Positions 24,766 to 33,672 of a stretch of DNA of 64,000 nucleotides are shown here, piece by piece. The position numbers and the translations under genes are program-made. Below the pieces are notes generated by a model. It made no database searches. It saw only the letters and a program-made list of their open reading frames with translations, and was not told the origin of the DNA. The stretch's first letter is position 1. Each line of letters starts with the position of its first letter. Source of the stretch: Ornithinibacillus salinisoli (GTDB lineage: Bacteria; Bacillota; Bacilli; Bacillales; Amphibacillaceae); NCBI RefSeq assembly GCF_042682545.1, contig NZ_JBHUHQ010000015.1; one strand, given 5' to 3'.

Positions 24766-26907
24766 CTACATTAATCCGTTCTTCACCAAAACAGCTTTTA
24801 TCTTTGTGTAATCATACTCCTCTGGCAAAGCTTCTTTTAAAGGTTTCAATTTAGGTTCTTTAATATTTTCCCGTGCAGCTAAGATAGTAGCTTCTTCCTC
24901 ATCATTGAAAAAGATATTCCAAGCAATCGGATATCCTTCCTGGAATGCTTTAAATAAATGATTTTCCACTGTCAATTTTGTGATTTCTCTTATCGTAGCA
25001 ATATCCTTGATTGCCTTACCAGACTGAAACATCTTGTAACTAGTAATATGACTTGGTGTGTCGTCGGTATTCTTTTTTCGCTTTGGCGCAGGGGAATCGC
25101 TAATTCTAATTTTCGTTTTCACATCAGGATTTTCTTTCCGCCATTCTTGAATGACACGCAAAAACACTTCTCCATATTGTTCGTACTTTTTCTCTCCAAC
25201 ACCTTTGATCTCTAGCATATCCTCTTTCGTCTCAGGGAAATAGCGACTGAGCTCCTTCAAGGTCACATCAGAAAATAACACGTATGGAGGTACATTCTTT
25301 TCATCCGCAAGCTTTTTCCGTAAGTTTCGTAATGTAGCGAATAAATCTTCTTGATAATCAGCTTCTTCACTAGTTGGTATCGGTGCTGTATACATAGTAA
25401 CGGACAGCTTCCCTTTTAATACATCCACCGATTGTTGGTTCAGTTTTAGCGTTGGAAACTTTCCTTCTTCTGTCGCAAGTATTTGTTCCGCAACTAAAAA
25501 GTGAATTCGCTCTGTCAGTTCCTTCTCCGTATATGCCGACATGATCCCATACGTTGAGATGGTGTTTAAATTAAAATCTTTAATCTTTTTATCCTTCGAT
25601 CCCTTGAGTACTTTTGCTGTCATACCAACGCCAAAGCGCTCACCCATTCGTTTCACACAAGATAAAATCATTTGTGCTTCTTCCGTAATATCCATTTTTT
25701 CTAACCGTTCTACACAGTTACTACATCTGCCGCAATTTTGCTTGAGAGAGGTGTCATTAAAATAATCCAAAATAAAGGTCGATAAGCACCCTTGTGTATG
25801 GCAGTAATTAACCATTGCTTGTAACTTACGGTATTCATTCTGTTTTGCCGCCTCATCCATCAACGATTGCTCGATTAAAAATTTCTGCAACTGGATGTCT
25901 TGAGGAGAAAATAATAAGATACAATCACTAGCCTCGCCATCACGTCCAGCTCTACCTGCTTCTTGATAGTATGATTCGATATTCATTGGCATGGCATAAT
26001 GGATAACGTATCTTACATTCGATTTGTCTATCCCCATTCCAAATGCATTCGTAGCAATCATAAGTGTCTTTTCATCATGAATAAAAGCGGCTTGTGCTTG
26101 TTTCCGAGCGTTTTCAGACATTCCAGCATGATATTTGGCAACTTCAATGCCTCGTTTTTGTAATTGGTCGTATAAAGCATCGGCTTGTTTTCTTGTTGCG
26201 GTATAAATAATGCCAGACTCTTCTTTATGTTCCTCTAGAAAGGAGCGAATATAGCTTGTCCGATCCTTCCCTTTTATAATATGAAAAGAGAGATTTTCTC
26301 GTTCAAACCCAGTGTTGATAACTTGGTCCGGCTGAATATCTAACATCAATTGAATATCAGAAATAACTTCTTCAGTAGCTGTAGCGGTTAATGCCACGTA
26401 AACCGGAATGTTTCTTATTTGTTTAAGCTGCGGAACAATCGAGCGATAACTTGGACGAAAATCATGTCCCCATTGCGAGATACAATGTGCCTCATCAAAA
26501 GCAACTAAGGCAATTGGAATTCTTCTAATTATATTTACAAATATAGAAGAATCGAACCGTTCTGGAGCAACATAAACAAACTTATATCGCCTTGCTTCTA
26601 TATCTGATAAACGGGTACGCTGTTCTTCTGGAGAGAGTGAACTATTAATATAAGTAGCTGGGATTCCTAGTGCTTGAAGGGCATCAACTTGGTCTTTCAT
26701 CAGTGAGATTAATGGGGAAATGATAATCGCAGTTCCTTCTAGTGAAAGTCCCGGTATTTGATAACATAAAGATTTACCCCCACCAGTAGGCATGACAGCT
26801 AATGTATTTCTTGTATGTAATATATGTTCAATAACTTCCTTTTGACCTGGCCTGAATGACTCATAGCCAAAGTAAGTTTGTAATATTTTTTCTTGTTCGG
26901 CAATCAT
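24766..26907 (-). CDS. recQ: ATP-dependent DNA helicase RecQ
   Basis: Superfamily 2 DNA helicase of 713 residues, acting in recombination and fork repair. Motif 0 (YFGYESFRPGQKEVI), Walker A MPTGGGKS, the DEAH box FDEAHCISQWGHDFR, motif III TATATEE and motif VI QEAGRAGRDG are all present. A zinc module follows (C and CGRCSNC), then the RQC winged helix, an HRDC domain (region DLFATLRNLRKKLADEKNVPPYVLFSD) and an extra C-terminal helix-turn-helix tail (THITSYKMFQ-like region) found in some Bacillaceae RecQ. AAAGGAG lies 7 nt before ATG 26907; the ATG 11 codons upstream lacks a site. Confidence 0.93.
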   Translation of the reverse strand: MIAEQEKILQTYFGYESFRPGQKEVIEHILHTRNTLAVMPTGGGKSLCYQIPGLSLEGTAIIISPLISLMKDQVDALQALGIPATYINSSLSPEEQRTRLSDIEARRYKFVYVAPERFDSSIFVNIIRRIPIALVAFDEAHCISQWGHDFRPSYRSIVPQLKQIRNIPVYVALTATATEEVISDIQLMLDIQPDQVINTGFERENLSFHIIKGKDRTSYIRSFLEEHKEESGIIYTATRKQADALYDQLQKRGIEVAKYHAGMSENARKQAQAAFIHDEKTLMIATNAFGMGIDKSNVRYVIHYAMPMNIESYYQEAGRAGRDGEASDCILLFSPQDIQLQKFLIEQSLMDEAAKQNEYRKLQAMVNYCHTQGCLSTFILDYFNDTSLKQNCGRCSNCVERLEKMDITEEAQMILSCVKRMGERFGVGMTAKVLKGSKDKKIKDFNLNTISTYGIMSAYTEKELTERIHFLVAEQILATEEGKFPTLKLNQQSVDVLKGKLSVTMYTAPIPTSEEADYQEDLFATLRNLRKKLADEKNVPPYVLFSDVTLKELSRYFPETKEDMLEIKGVGEKKYEQYGEVFLRVIQEWRKENPDVKTKIRISDSPAPKRKKNTDDTPSHITSYKMFQSGKAIKDIATIREITKLTVENHLFKAFQEGYPIAWNIFFNDEEEATILAARENIKEPKLKPLKEALPEEYDYTKIKAVLVKNGLM

Positions 26908-27077
26908 ATCTATACTCCTTTCTCCATCTAATCCTACCATATATTTTTGTAGGATTGGTAGAATCTTTTAAAATTGTAATTTGAGACAGTCGCTTGTCGG
27001 AAAATGGAAATATAATGCATAGGTTTTGGTGAATTTGTCATTTCGCAACACTGGAAAGGAACGCTCTATACTATTCA

Positions 27078-27108
27078 TAAAAAAAGATCCACCCAACAGG
27101 ATGGATCT
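27078..27108 (-). terminator. Terminator of brnQ
   Basis: On the minus strand AGATCCATCC and GGTGGATCT pair across TGTTG, followed by seven T. Confidence 0.85.
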
Positions 27109-27117
27109 AACAACATG

Positions 27118-28401
27118 TTAATAATTCACTTTTTTCCTAAACAACCATCCGATCAAACCACCAAATAACGCTGGAACTAGCCAACCTAGTCCGATATTAA
27201 ATAGTGGGAGCTTCTCCATCACGGATGTTACATTTGCCATTTCTATTCCGAATGCAGCAAGACCGTCATAAAAACTAATTACTGCTGTCAGAATTATGGC
27301 TCCACGGTATACAGAGGTTGCGCCACCAAATAATCGATGCATAAACGTTAACATGATGAGTACAATGGCAATTGGATAAATAAATACAAGAACAGGAACA
27401 GAGTAATTAATAATTGTATTTAACCCCTGATTTGCAATAAGATAACTTCCAATTGTTACGATTAATGCGATCCATCTGTAGGATAGATTCGTAATTTGCG
27501 TAAAGAATTGTCCTAAGGCTACTACTAACCCAACGGATGTAGTGAAGCAAGCAAGTGTGACAATAACACCTAATAATAACGAGCCAAAATTCCCAAAGAT
27601 AATGTTTGCTGCACTTGATAAAATATCACTACCATTGTTATAAGAACCTTTTGTAGCCATTTCTGCACCTATCCAACCGATAGATGTATAAACAATCGTT
27701 AAAGCAATACCAGTAACCACTCCGGCTTTCAGTGTAGATAATACCAATTTCTTTTGACTAGTTACTCCTCGATCTTTAAATGCATTAACTACAATAATAC
27801 CAAAAGCTAACGAGGCAATTGCATCCATTGTTAAATAGCCTTCAACAAATCCAGTAAAAAAGGCAGCATTACTATATTTCTCGCTCGGGGGTTCAAGTCC
27901 ATTTTGTAATAGGAAAAAACCTCCAATACATAATCCAAAAATTCCTAATAATAGTATGGGCGTTAAAATTTGCCCAATCCTATCAACCATTTTAGATGGG
28001 TTAAGACTTACTAAAAATACAAGCACAAAGAAAACGGTTGTAAATATAAACAGTGACAGATTTGAATCACCAGTGAACGGTACTGCACTCATTTCATAAC
28101 CCACTGTTGCTGCGCGAGGTATTCCGAAAAAAGGTCCAATAGCAAGATAAACTACCGATGTAAAAATAAGTCCAAATAGAGGATGTACACGATCTGCAAG
28201 TTCTCTCACATCACTTTTTGAAAAGGAGATTGCCGTAATAGCAATAATTGGTAGACCAACACCTGTAAGTATAAAACCAGCAATCGCAGCCCAATAAGAG
28301 GTACCAGATTCGATCCCTAAGGTGGGGGGATAAATTAAGTTTCCAGCTCCGAAAAATAATGCGAAAAGCATAAATCCAATGATGAAGATGTCTTTATTCA
28401 A
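27118..28401 (-). CDS. brnQ: Branched-chain amino acid carrier BrnQ (LIVCS family)
   Basis: Integral membrane symporter of 427 residues with about twelve helices, importing leucine, isoleucine and valine with a cation. The N-terminus MNKDIFIIGFMLFALFFGAG is the family hallmark, followed by NLIYPPTLG. Translation seems to start at TTG 28401, because AAAGGAGA lies 7 nt upstream of it; the TTG 12 codons earlier has no binding site. A CodY-like box lies 108 nt upstream. Single gene ending at a strong terminator. Confidence 0.9.
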   Translation of the reverse strand: MNKDIFIIGFMLFALFFGAGNLIYPPTLGIESGTSYWAAIAGFILTGVGLPIIAITAISFSKSDVRELADRVHPLFGLIFTSVVYLAIGPFFGIPRAATVGYEMSAVPFTGDSNLSLFIFTTVFFVLVFLVSLNPSKMVDRIGQILTPILLLGIFGLCIGGFFLLQNGLEPPSEKYSNAAFFTGFVEGYLTMDAIASLAFGIIVVNAFKDRGVTSQKKLVLSTLKAGVVTGIALTIVYTSIGWIGAEMATKGSYNNGSDILSSAANIIFGNFGSLLLGVIVTLACFTTSVGLVVALGQFFTQITNLSYRWIALIVTIGSYLIANQGLNTIINYSVPVLVFIYPIAIVLIMLTFMHRLFGGATSVYRGAIILTAVISFYDGLAAFGIEMANVTSVMEKLPLFNIGLGWLVPALFGGLIGWLFRKKVNY

Positions 28402-28508
28402 GATGAGTTCTCCTTTGGCTGTAGATGTATTATTCAAACAATTAGTTAGATACTATAACGAATTCGTTTATTCTAGGATAAACTGACTATTTTATTAAAA
28501 TTTATATA

Positions 28509-28523
28509 ATTTTTCTGAAATAT
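28509..28523. promoter_or_regulatory. CodY-like box upstream of brnQ
   Basis: ATTTTTCTGAAATAT matches 12 of 15 positions of the CodY consensus AATTTTCWGAAAATT. Branched-chain amino acid transporters are established CodY targets. The rest of the 374-nt gap between brnQ and the antiporter gene is AT-rich without other clear elements. Confidence 0.45.
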
Positions 28524-28775
28524 AAACAAGCAAAAACAATCTTACAAGCTAAACAGTTCCGTGTCAATTCAAAAAAAGACAGTTCTGACATTTTGCGTTA
28601 GAAGCTTGAAATTACAACGATTTTACAGTGTTATTACGTTGTACGTGAAATTTCTGAGATAAACTAGTTTACAATATGTGCTTTCACATTTAGAATGTCT
28701 TTATATTTGAGAAAATTATTGTCCTACAATAAATTGGACGTTCTATTTATACAATACATTATAAGGGGGCATCAG

Positions 28776-30617
28776 ATGGTTCCGTCATTATTATTCGAAA
28801 TTATGCTTATCGGTCTATTAGGTATTGGATCACAATGGCTAGCCTGGCGCTACCGTATGCCGGCAATCGTCGTTATGTCTGTAACAGGATTATTAGTAGG
28901 ACCGATTTTAGGAATTATTAATCCTGAAGAAGACTTTGGACGGCTATATGGTTCTATTATTTCTGTAGCGGTTGCAATTATTCTTTTTGAGGGAAGTTTA
29001 AATTTAAGTTTTAAGGAATTACGAGGTCTAGGTAAACCTGTATTTCGTATTTCGACTGTTGGTGCATTTATCGCCTGGATATTAGGATCCTTAACAGCGC
29101 ATTATATTGCAGGTTTATCGTGGGCAGTAGCATTTGTTATTGGTGGATTGTTCATCGTAACAGGTCCAACCGTAATTATGCCATTGCTTCGTCAATCAAA
29201 ACTAAAGCCAAGGCCAGCTAAGATTTTAAAATGGGAAGGAATTATTGTAGACCCAATTGGGGCACTACTTGCTGTATTTGCATTTGAAATTATCGCTTAT
29301 TTTACATCGAGTAATCCGGATGGGTCTGCATTGCTCCTGTTCTTCGCGGCTTCTATATTTGCAGGAATATTTGGTTGGGTATGTGGTCGTGGTATTGGCT
29401 GGATGTTTGAGACAGGCCATGTTCCTGAATTCTTAAAATCACCAGTTGTATTTGTAGTAGTTATTTTGTGTTTTACCTTCGCAGACGAGATCATGCATGA
29501 AACAGGTTTATTATCTGTAACTGCAATGGGGATAACGCTTGCGAATATGGGCATAAGCTCTGTTTCTGATATGCGTCATTTTAAAGAGAATATTACGATA
29601 TTATTGATTTCAGCAATTTTTATCATGTTAACTGCCTCTTTACAAATGGACACATTACTTCACATATTTAACCCTAATATTATTGGTTATGTCTTACTAA
29701 TGATGTTTGCAGTTAGACCTTTATCTATCTTCTTATCTACGATAGGAAGTGGGCTTACGACAAATGAGAAATTTTTAGTTGGATGGATTGCGCCTCGGGG
29801 TATTGTTGCGCTGACTGTTTCCAGCTACTTTGCTAGCATACTAACAGAGGCTGGATATGAGGATGCAGCCATTTTAACAACATTAACATTTGGGTTGGTA
29901 TTCTTTACGGTATTAGCACATGGATTTTCTATTGGCTGGTTAGCTAAAAAGCTGAATCTTTCTATGGAAGGTCGACCAGGATCGATTATTGTAGGAAGTA
30001 ACGACTTTACAGTTGAACTAGCAAAATCATTAGCTAAAGCGAATGTTCCAATAGTTATCGTGGATAATTCTTGGGAAAGATTAAGAGCAGCACGTGAATC
30101 TGGTATTCCGTTTTATCATGAAGATGTGCTTTCAGAGCAAACAGAATATAATTTGGACACCATACCATATGAGTATTTAATAGCAGCTACGACAAGTAAC
30201 TCCTATAATGCGCTCGTATGTACAACATTTATGCCTGAATATGGTAGAACAAATGTCTTTAAAGTAAGTCCGTATAATAGGGAGTATGGCACTTCGAAAG
30301 AAATCGTTTCTAAAGTAGGCGGCAGAGTATTATTCAAAAAAGAAGTCAGCTTAGATGATTTAATTGAAAAAATCGAAAAAGGATATGTTTTCCGTCAAAC
30401 AACGATTACAGAGCAATTTAGCTATAAACAATATTTGAAGGACAAAGATGAAGAAACAGTTTTCTTGTATCTAATAAAACCGTCTGGTCAGATTAAATAT
30501 TATTCTGAAGAAATGCGAACTGTTCCAGGTAAAGGCGATACAATCGTTAGTCTAATGCCACCTAATAAGGAAAAGGCAAAGATTGAGGCAAGGTTAGATG
30601 GCGGTATGAATGAATAG
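28776..30617 (+). CDS. CPA-type Na+/H+ antiporter with TrkA-N domain
   Basis: Membrane protein of 613 residues. Residues about 1-400 form a cation:proton antiporter domain with some 12 helices (motifs GLLVGPILG, ILFEGSLNL, TGPTVIMPLL, GIIVDPIGA and a conserved Arg in VRPLSIF). Residues about 405-520 form a TrkA-N/RCK-type nucleotide-binding domain (GSIIVGSNDFTVELAKSL), then a small C-terminal domain. Related NhaP-type proteins exchange Na+ or K+ for protons, fitting a halotolerant or alkaliphilic lifestyle. AAGGGGG fixes ATG 28776; the frame upstream lacks a site. The gating ligand is unknown. Confidence 0.85.
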   Translation: MVPSLLFEIMLIGLLGIGSQWLAWRYRMPAIVVMSVTGLLVGPILGIINPEEDFGRLYGSIISVAVAIILFEGSLNLSFKELRGLGKPVFRISTVGAFIAWILGSLTAHYIAGLSWAVAFVIGGLFIVTGPTVIMPLLRQSKLKPRPAKILKWEGIIVDPIGALLAVFAFEIIAYFTSSNPDGSALLLFFAASIFAGIFGWVCGRGIGWMFETGHVPEFLKSPVVFVVVILCFTFADEIMHETGLLSVTAMGITLANMGISSVSDMRHFKENITILLISAIFIMLTASLQMDTLLHIFNPNIIGYVLLMMFAVRPLSIFLSTIGSGLTTNEKFLVGWIAPRGIVALTVSSYFASILTEAGYEDAAILTTLTFGLVFFTVLAHGFSIGWLAKKLNLSMEGRPGSIIVGSNDFTVELAKSLAKANVPIVIVDNSWERLRAARESGIPFYHEDVLSEQTEYNLDTIPYEYLIAATTSNSYNALVCTTFMPEYGRTNVFKVSPYNREYGTSKEIVSKVGGRVLFKKEVSLDDLIEKIEKGYVFRQTTITEQFSYKQYLKDKDEETVFLYLIKPSGQIKYYSEEMRTVPGKGDTIVSLMPPNKEKAKIEARLDGGMNE

Positions 30618-30645
30618 AATGAAATGATCATCTTGGTCTTCACAC

Positions 30646-30675
30646 AAATCGCACAGTTATCTGTGCGATTTTGTT
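30646..30675 (+). terminator. Terminator after the antiporter gene
   Basis: ATCGCACAG-TTAT-CTGTGCGAT is a 9-bp stem followed by TTTGTT. The next 230 nt hold no gene. Confidence 0.85.
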
Positions 30676-30884
30676 ATGTGTAGACATGTGAATAACATTG
30701 ATGGTGGTTATTTTAAGAAAAGGCTGTTTTAGTTGATTGGGCGAGAAACGTGAAGAGGTCAGAAAGGAGAGAGGTTGGGAGTAGTGTGGGAACGGAAAAT
30801 GTTCACTAATCTACTTTCAAATTAACCACTTATCATGTAAATTTCCTTTTTTTGGTCATATAGTAGGTTGTATTCTGTTGTTTG

Positions 30885-30913
30885 TTTATTTAAAATTAGT
30901 ACAAGGGTATGAT
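30885..30913 (+). promoter_or_regulatory. Promoter of the candidate toxin mRNA
   Basis: TATGAT at 30908-30913 is a good -10; the -35 at 17-nt spacing (TTTATT, 30885-30890) is weak. The -10 context GGGTATGATAT is shared with the opposing antisense promoter. Confidence 0.45.
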
Positions 30914-30949
30914 ATGTACCCAACCTTCCTAATGAAGGGGGGTGATAAG

Positions 30950-31069
30950 TTGGTGGAACAAGTGTTAATCTTTCTTACGGCATCGCTTAACCTTTCTATT
31001 GCAGTAGCGAAACTGCTGGATGTGCTGTTAAGTAAGCGTAAAAAGAAAAAGAACCCTCACTCGGACTAG
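30950..31069 (+). CDS. Candidate type I toxin, 39-residue hydrophobic peptide
   Basis: From TTG 30950 (or GTG 30953) a 38-39-residue peptide has one hydrophobic helix (about residues 2-27, EQVLIFLTASLNLSIAVAKL then LDVLL) and a basic tail (SKRKKKKN). This is the general form of membrane-acting type I toxins. AAGGGGGG precedes the start by 5-8 nt. The leader can fold so that CCTTC (30924-30928) pairs with GAAGG (30934-30938) and CCAAC (30920-30924) with GTTGG (30949-30953), which would hide the ribosome binding site and start codon. A convergent antisense unit overlaps the 3' end. I recognise no specific family; the toxin role is an inference. Confidence 0.5.
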   Translation: MVEQVLIFLTASLNLSIAVAKLLDVLLSKRKKKKNPHSD

Positions 31070-31127
31070 TGAGAGTTCAAACACTGTATCAGGGAAGAGG
31101 AGAAATCCTCTTCCTAACCATCATCTT
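31040..31127 (-). ncRNA. Candidate antisense antitoxin RNA
   Basis: From the minus-strand promoter at 31134-31162 transcription would start near 31127, pass a perfect hairpin GGAAGAGGA-loop-TCCTCTTCC (31093-31114), and end at a terminator whose stem is 31051-31060 with 31069-31078 (9 of 10 pairs) followed on this strand by TTTTTCTTTTT. The RNA, about 85 nt, would pair with the last codons and 3' end of the toxin mRNA. The A-run that encodes the peptide's lysine tail is also the U-tract of this terminator. Confidence 0.5.
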
Positions 31128-31133
31128 ATGTAT

Positions 31134-31162
31134 ATCATACCCTGTTTATTCAAATAATTCAA
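31134..31162 (-). promoter_or_regulatory. Antisense promoter of the toxin-antitoxin candidate
   Basis: On the minus strand TTGAAT (31162-31157), exactly 17 nt, then TATGAT (31139-31134). Confidence 0.6.
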
Positions 31163-31203
31163 TGAAACACATATCGATAGATGCCTTGCAATATATTCCT
31201 TAA

Positions 31204-31383
31204 TTATTCTAGTTCTTCCAGTTTCTTATAAACCTCAGCAATTTCTTTTTCTAAACGAATCAACTGCTCCTCAGCAGAGGAAGCCCTTCCTCGTACATAA
31301 ACTAACTTATCTAAATCACTTTGAATACGAACATAATCCGACTTTAGTTCATCCAATTTATTCTCTAATTCTTTTTTTGTCAT
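31204..31383 (-). CDS. Small coiled-coil protein (SE1832-like)
   Basis: Soluble protein of 59 residues, almost entirely one charged amphipathic helix with heptad-like Leu/Ile/Val spacing (ELENKLDELKSDYVRIQSDL, then RLEKEIAEVYKKLEELE). It resembles small Firmicute proteins annotated as SE1832 family; I recall this only loosely, and no function is known. GGGAGTG is 7 nt before ATG 31383; the TTG five codons upstream is less likely. It is divergent from the acetyltransferase gene and lies just after the antisense promoter of the toxin-like locus. Confidence 0.6.
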   Translation of the reverse strand: MTKKELENKLDELKSDYVRIQSDLDKLVYVRGRASSAEEQLIRLEKEIAEVYKKLEELE

Positions 31384-31508
31384 GTATATCACTCCCAATA
31401 TTAGTTTAGCGGAAAAAGCCTTTACAAAACAAGAAATTACGATAAAATGATTATTAATTTATCTAGCAAAAGTAAAGCTGTCCATTTCGCTCAAAAGGGG
31501 GTTATTTC

Positions 31509-32363
31509 TTGAAGGTAAAACTAGAAACATCATTACATACGTATATGGAAAAAGTGGAGGGGTTGTTATTAAAAAATGAAGCAAATAATAACTTGATGCT
31601 CGGGTTATTGGATCGTGGTTTTAATAACGTAAATGCATATCAAGAGGGTGTTCATTTAGGAATTGTAGAGAATGACAATGAAATTATTTATGCATTTATG
31701 CAATCTCCTCCTAACCATTGGATACTAGCTGATGTGGATCAGCTGGAGGAAAATGTTATCGAATCCATTGTGCTCTTTTTGTTTGAAAACAATTATGATG
31801 TGCCTAGTGTATTAGGTCCAAATGATGCAGTAGAAAAATTTGTTGAAAGCAGGGCCCATTTAACAGGTAAACGTGCTCACGTTCAAATGAATCAGCTTAT
31901 TTATCAATTAGATGAGGTAAAAGTACCCCCAAATTTAAATGGAACATTAAAACAGGCAAAGGATAAGCACAAGACATTAATAGCAAAGTGGCTTTATCAA
32001 TTTGGCGTGGAAGCAAATATGTATATTTCTCGATTAAAAGCCGAAACAATGGCTACAAGCTATATTGATAATCGGACCATCTATTTATGGGAGGTTGATG
32101 GTAAAGTTGTATCGATGGTAAATAACTCAAGGAAAACGAAAAATGGTGTAACGCTTAATGCAGTATACACTCCAGATAAATATAAACGAAACGGTTACGC
32201 AACGAGTGCTGTTGCGGCTTTATCTAGAAAACTACTTGCGGATGGATACAAGTTTTGTAGTTTATATACTGATGCAGCTAATCCAACATCAAACAGTATT
32301 TATCGTAAAATCGGATATTACGAAATTGGGTCATCTATCGTATATGAATATGAAGCAACCTAA
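31509..32363 (+). CDS. GNAT-family N-acetyltransferase
   Basis: Protein of 284 residues. The C-terminal third carries the GNAT fold: a beta-strand NAVYTPDKYKRNGYATSAV (about 217-235) with the acetyl-CoA-binding R/Q-x-x-G-x-G/A pattern, then SLYTDAANPTSNSIYRKIGYYEIG typical of motif B. The N-terminal part (about 1-150) resembles the non-catalytic lobe of two-lobed GNAT proteins. It transfers acetyl to an unknown amine. The start is TTG 31509, behind AAAGGGGG with 7-nt spacing; no ATG is better placed. It ends at a strong bidirectional terminator. Confidence 0.8.
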   Translation: MKVKLETSLHTYMEKVEGLLLKNEANNNLMLGLLDRGFNNVNAYQEGVHLGIVENDNEIIYAFMQSPPNHWILADVDQLEENVIESIVLFLFENNYDVPSVLGPNDAVEKFVESRAHLTGKRAHVQMNQLIYQLDEVKVPPNLNGTLKQAKDKHKTLIAKWLYQFGVEANMYISRLKAETMATSYIDNRTIYLWEVDGKVVSMVNNSRKTKNGVTLNAVYTPDKYKRNGYATSAVAALSRKLLADGYKFCSLYTDAANPTSNSIYRKIGYYEIGSSIVYEYEAT

Positions 32364-32390
32364 AAAAGCGATCGAATTTTCGATCGCTTT
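32361..32390. terminator. Bidirectional terminator
   Basis: AAAAAGCGATCGAA and TTCGATCGCTTTTT form a 14-bp near-perfect stem with a T-run on each strand, between the convergent acetyltransferase and AI-2E-family genes. It overlaps the stop codon of the first. Confidence 0.9.
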
Positions 32391-32393
32391 TTA

Positions 32394-33476
32394 TTAGATT
32401 AACGCATCGTCTCTATCTTTTTTAGAATCTGTATATGTCTCATAAAAATGAACAATGATTGATTTCACGAGTGCATAAATTGGAACAGCAAATAGTATTC
32501 CTAAAAAGCCTGCAATACTTCCAGCGGCTAAAATGATTGTGATGACAGTTAATGGATGTAAGGCTAATACACGCCCCATTACATTTGGGGAGATGAAATT
32601 ACTTTCAATTTGCTGTGCAATCACCATCACGAGAGCAACCCATACAATCATCATCGGATCTTGGAAAGCTCCCACAATAAGAGCTGGTATAACGGATAAA
32701 AATGGTCCGACAAATGGAATAACGTTCATTACCATACCAAAGATAGCGAGTGTCAAAGAGTATGGTAAGTCTATAATTAGATATCCGATAAATAGTAATA
32801 TCCCAACACAAAAACTTACAATTAACTGTCCTTGGATAAATGATGTCAATACATCATCCATTTTTCTAAGCAAACTTCGTAAGTTTGCTGCTTTCTTCTT
32901 GGAAAATATTTTCGTAATAAAGGGTACAAATTTATCCCCATCCTTTAACATGAAGAAAAGGAAAAAAGGAATTAATACCAAGGCGAAAATAAAACTAATT
33001 AATTGTCCGATAAAACCAAATAAATAATTTAATACAGCCTCAATATGTGATTGAAGATTTTCTGTGAAATTATTAATTGCGTTATCTACTTCTTCCGGGA
33101 TCAAGGTTTGATTGGCTTGCCAGTATGTAATGATTTCCTGCGCCCAATCAACCATTTTAGGAATATTATTAGCTAGATTAACAATCTGTCTTTGGGCAAT
33201 TGGCACAATATACATCGTTACGATAAAACCAACGAAGATTAATACAAGGAAAACTAGTAATATGGAAATAGAATGATTAATTTTATAACGCATAAATAAT
33301 TCCATTAATGGCTTCGTTAAGTAATAAAGGATTCCGGCACCAATGAAAGGAATGGCTACGGCACCTACATATTTGAATACTGGATCAAATATGAAATTAG
33401 TAGCGGAAATTAACAAGATTAATAGAAAAACTAAGATAAAAAATACTAATGTTTGAAACCAACGTTTATCAAACAA
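32394..33476 (-). CDS. AI-2E transporter family (PerM-like) membrane protein
   Basis: Integral membrane protein of 360 residues with about eight helices and a large loop after the third helix. Family motifs include PFIGAGILYYLTKPL (about 39-53), GMVMNVIPFVGPFLSVIPA (about 249-267) and the C-terminal LHPLTVITIILAAGSIAGFLGILFAVPIYA. Members range from autoinducer-2 exporters to Na+(Li+)/H+ antiporters in halophiles, so the substrate is open. The start appears to be TTG 33476 with only a weak upstream GTGATGTGA, which is unusual here and makes the start uncertain. Confidence 0.85.
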   Translation of the reverse strand: MFDKRWFQTLVFFILVFLLILLISATNFIFDPVFKYVGAVAIPFIGAGILYYLTKPLMELFMRYKINHSISILLVFLVLIFVGFIVTMYIVPIAQRQIVNLANNIPKMVDWAQEIITYWQANQTLIPEEVDNAINNFTENLQSHIEAVLNYLFGFIGQLISFIFALVLIPFFLFFMLKDGDKFVPFITKIFSKKKAANLRSLLRKMDDVLTSFIQGQLIVSFCVGILLFIGYLIIDLPYSLTLAIFGMVMNVIPFVGPFLSVIPALIVGAFQDPMMIVWVALVMVIAQQIESNFISPNVMGRVLALHPLTVITIILAAGSIAGFLGILFAVPIYALVKSIIVHFYETYTDSKKDRDDALI

Positions 33477-33672
33477 TCACATCACAACTTTCTATTGAAA
33501 ATATAAGTATATTCTTATTCTAACTGTTTGCTTGAATATTTGGAAGATGTGTTATTAATAAAATTCTTACCATTCTTTAGGAAGAATAAACCTTTTGCAG
33601 AATGTAATTAGAATATTACCAGAAAGTATGCTAAAATTTGAGCATATAACTGAAATTGGGGGATATGGCAAA

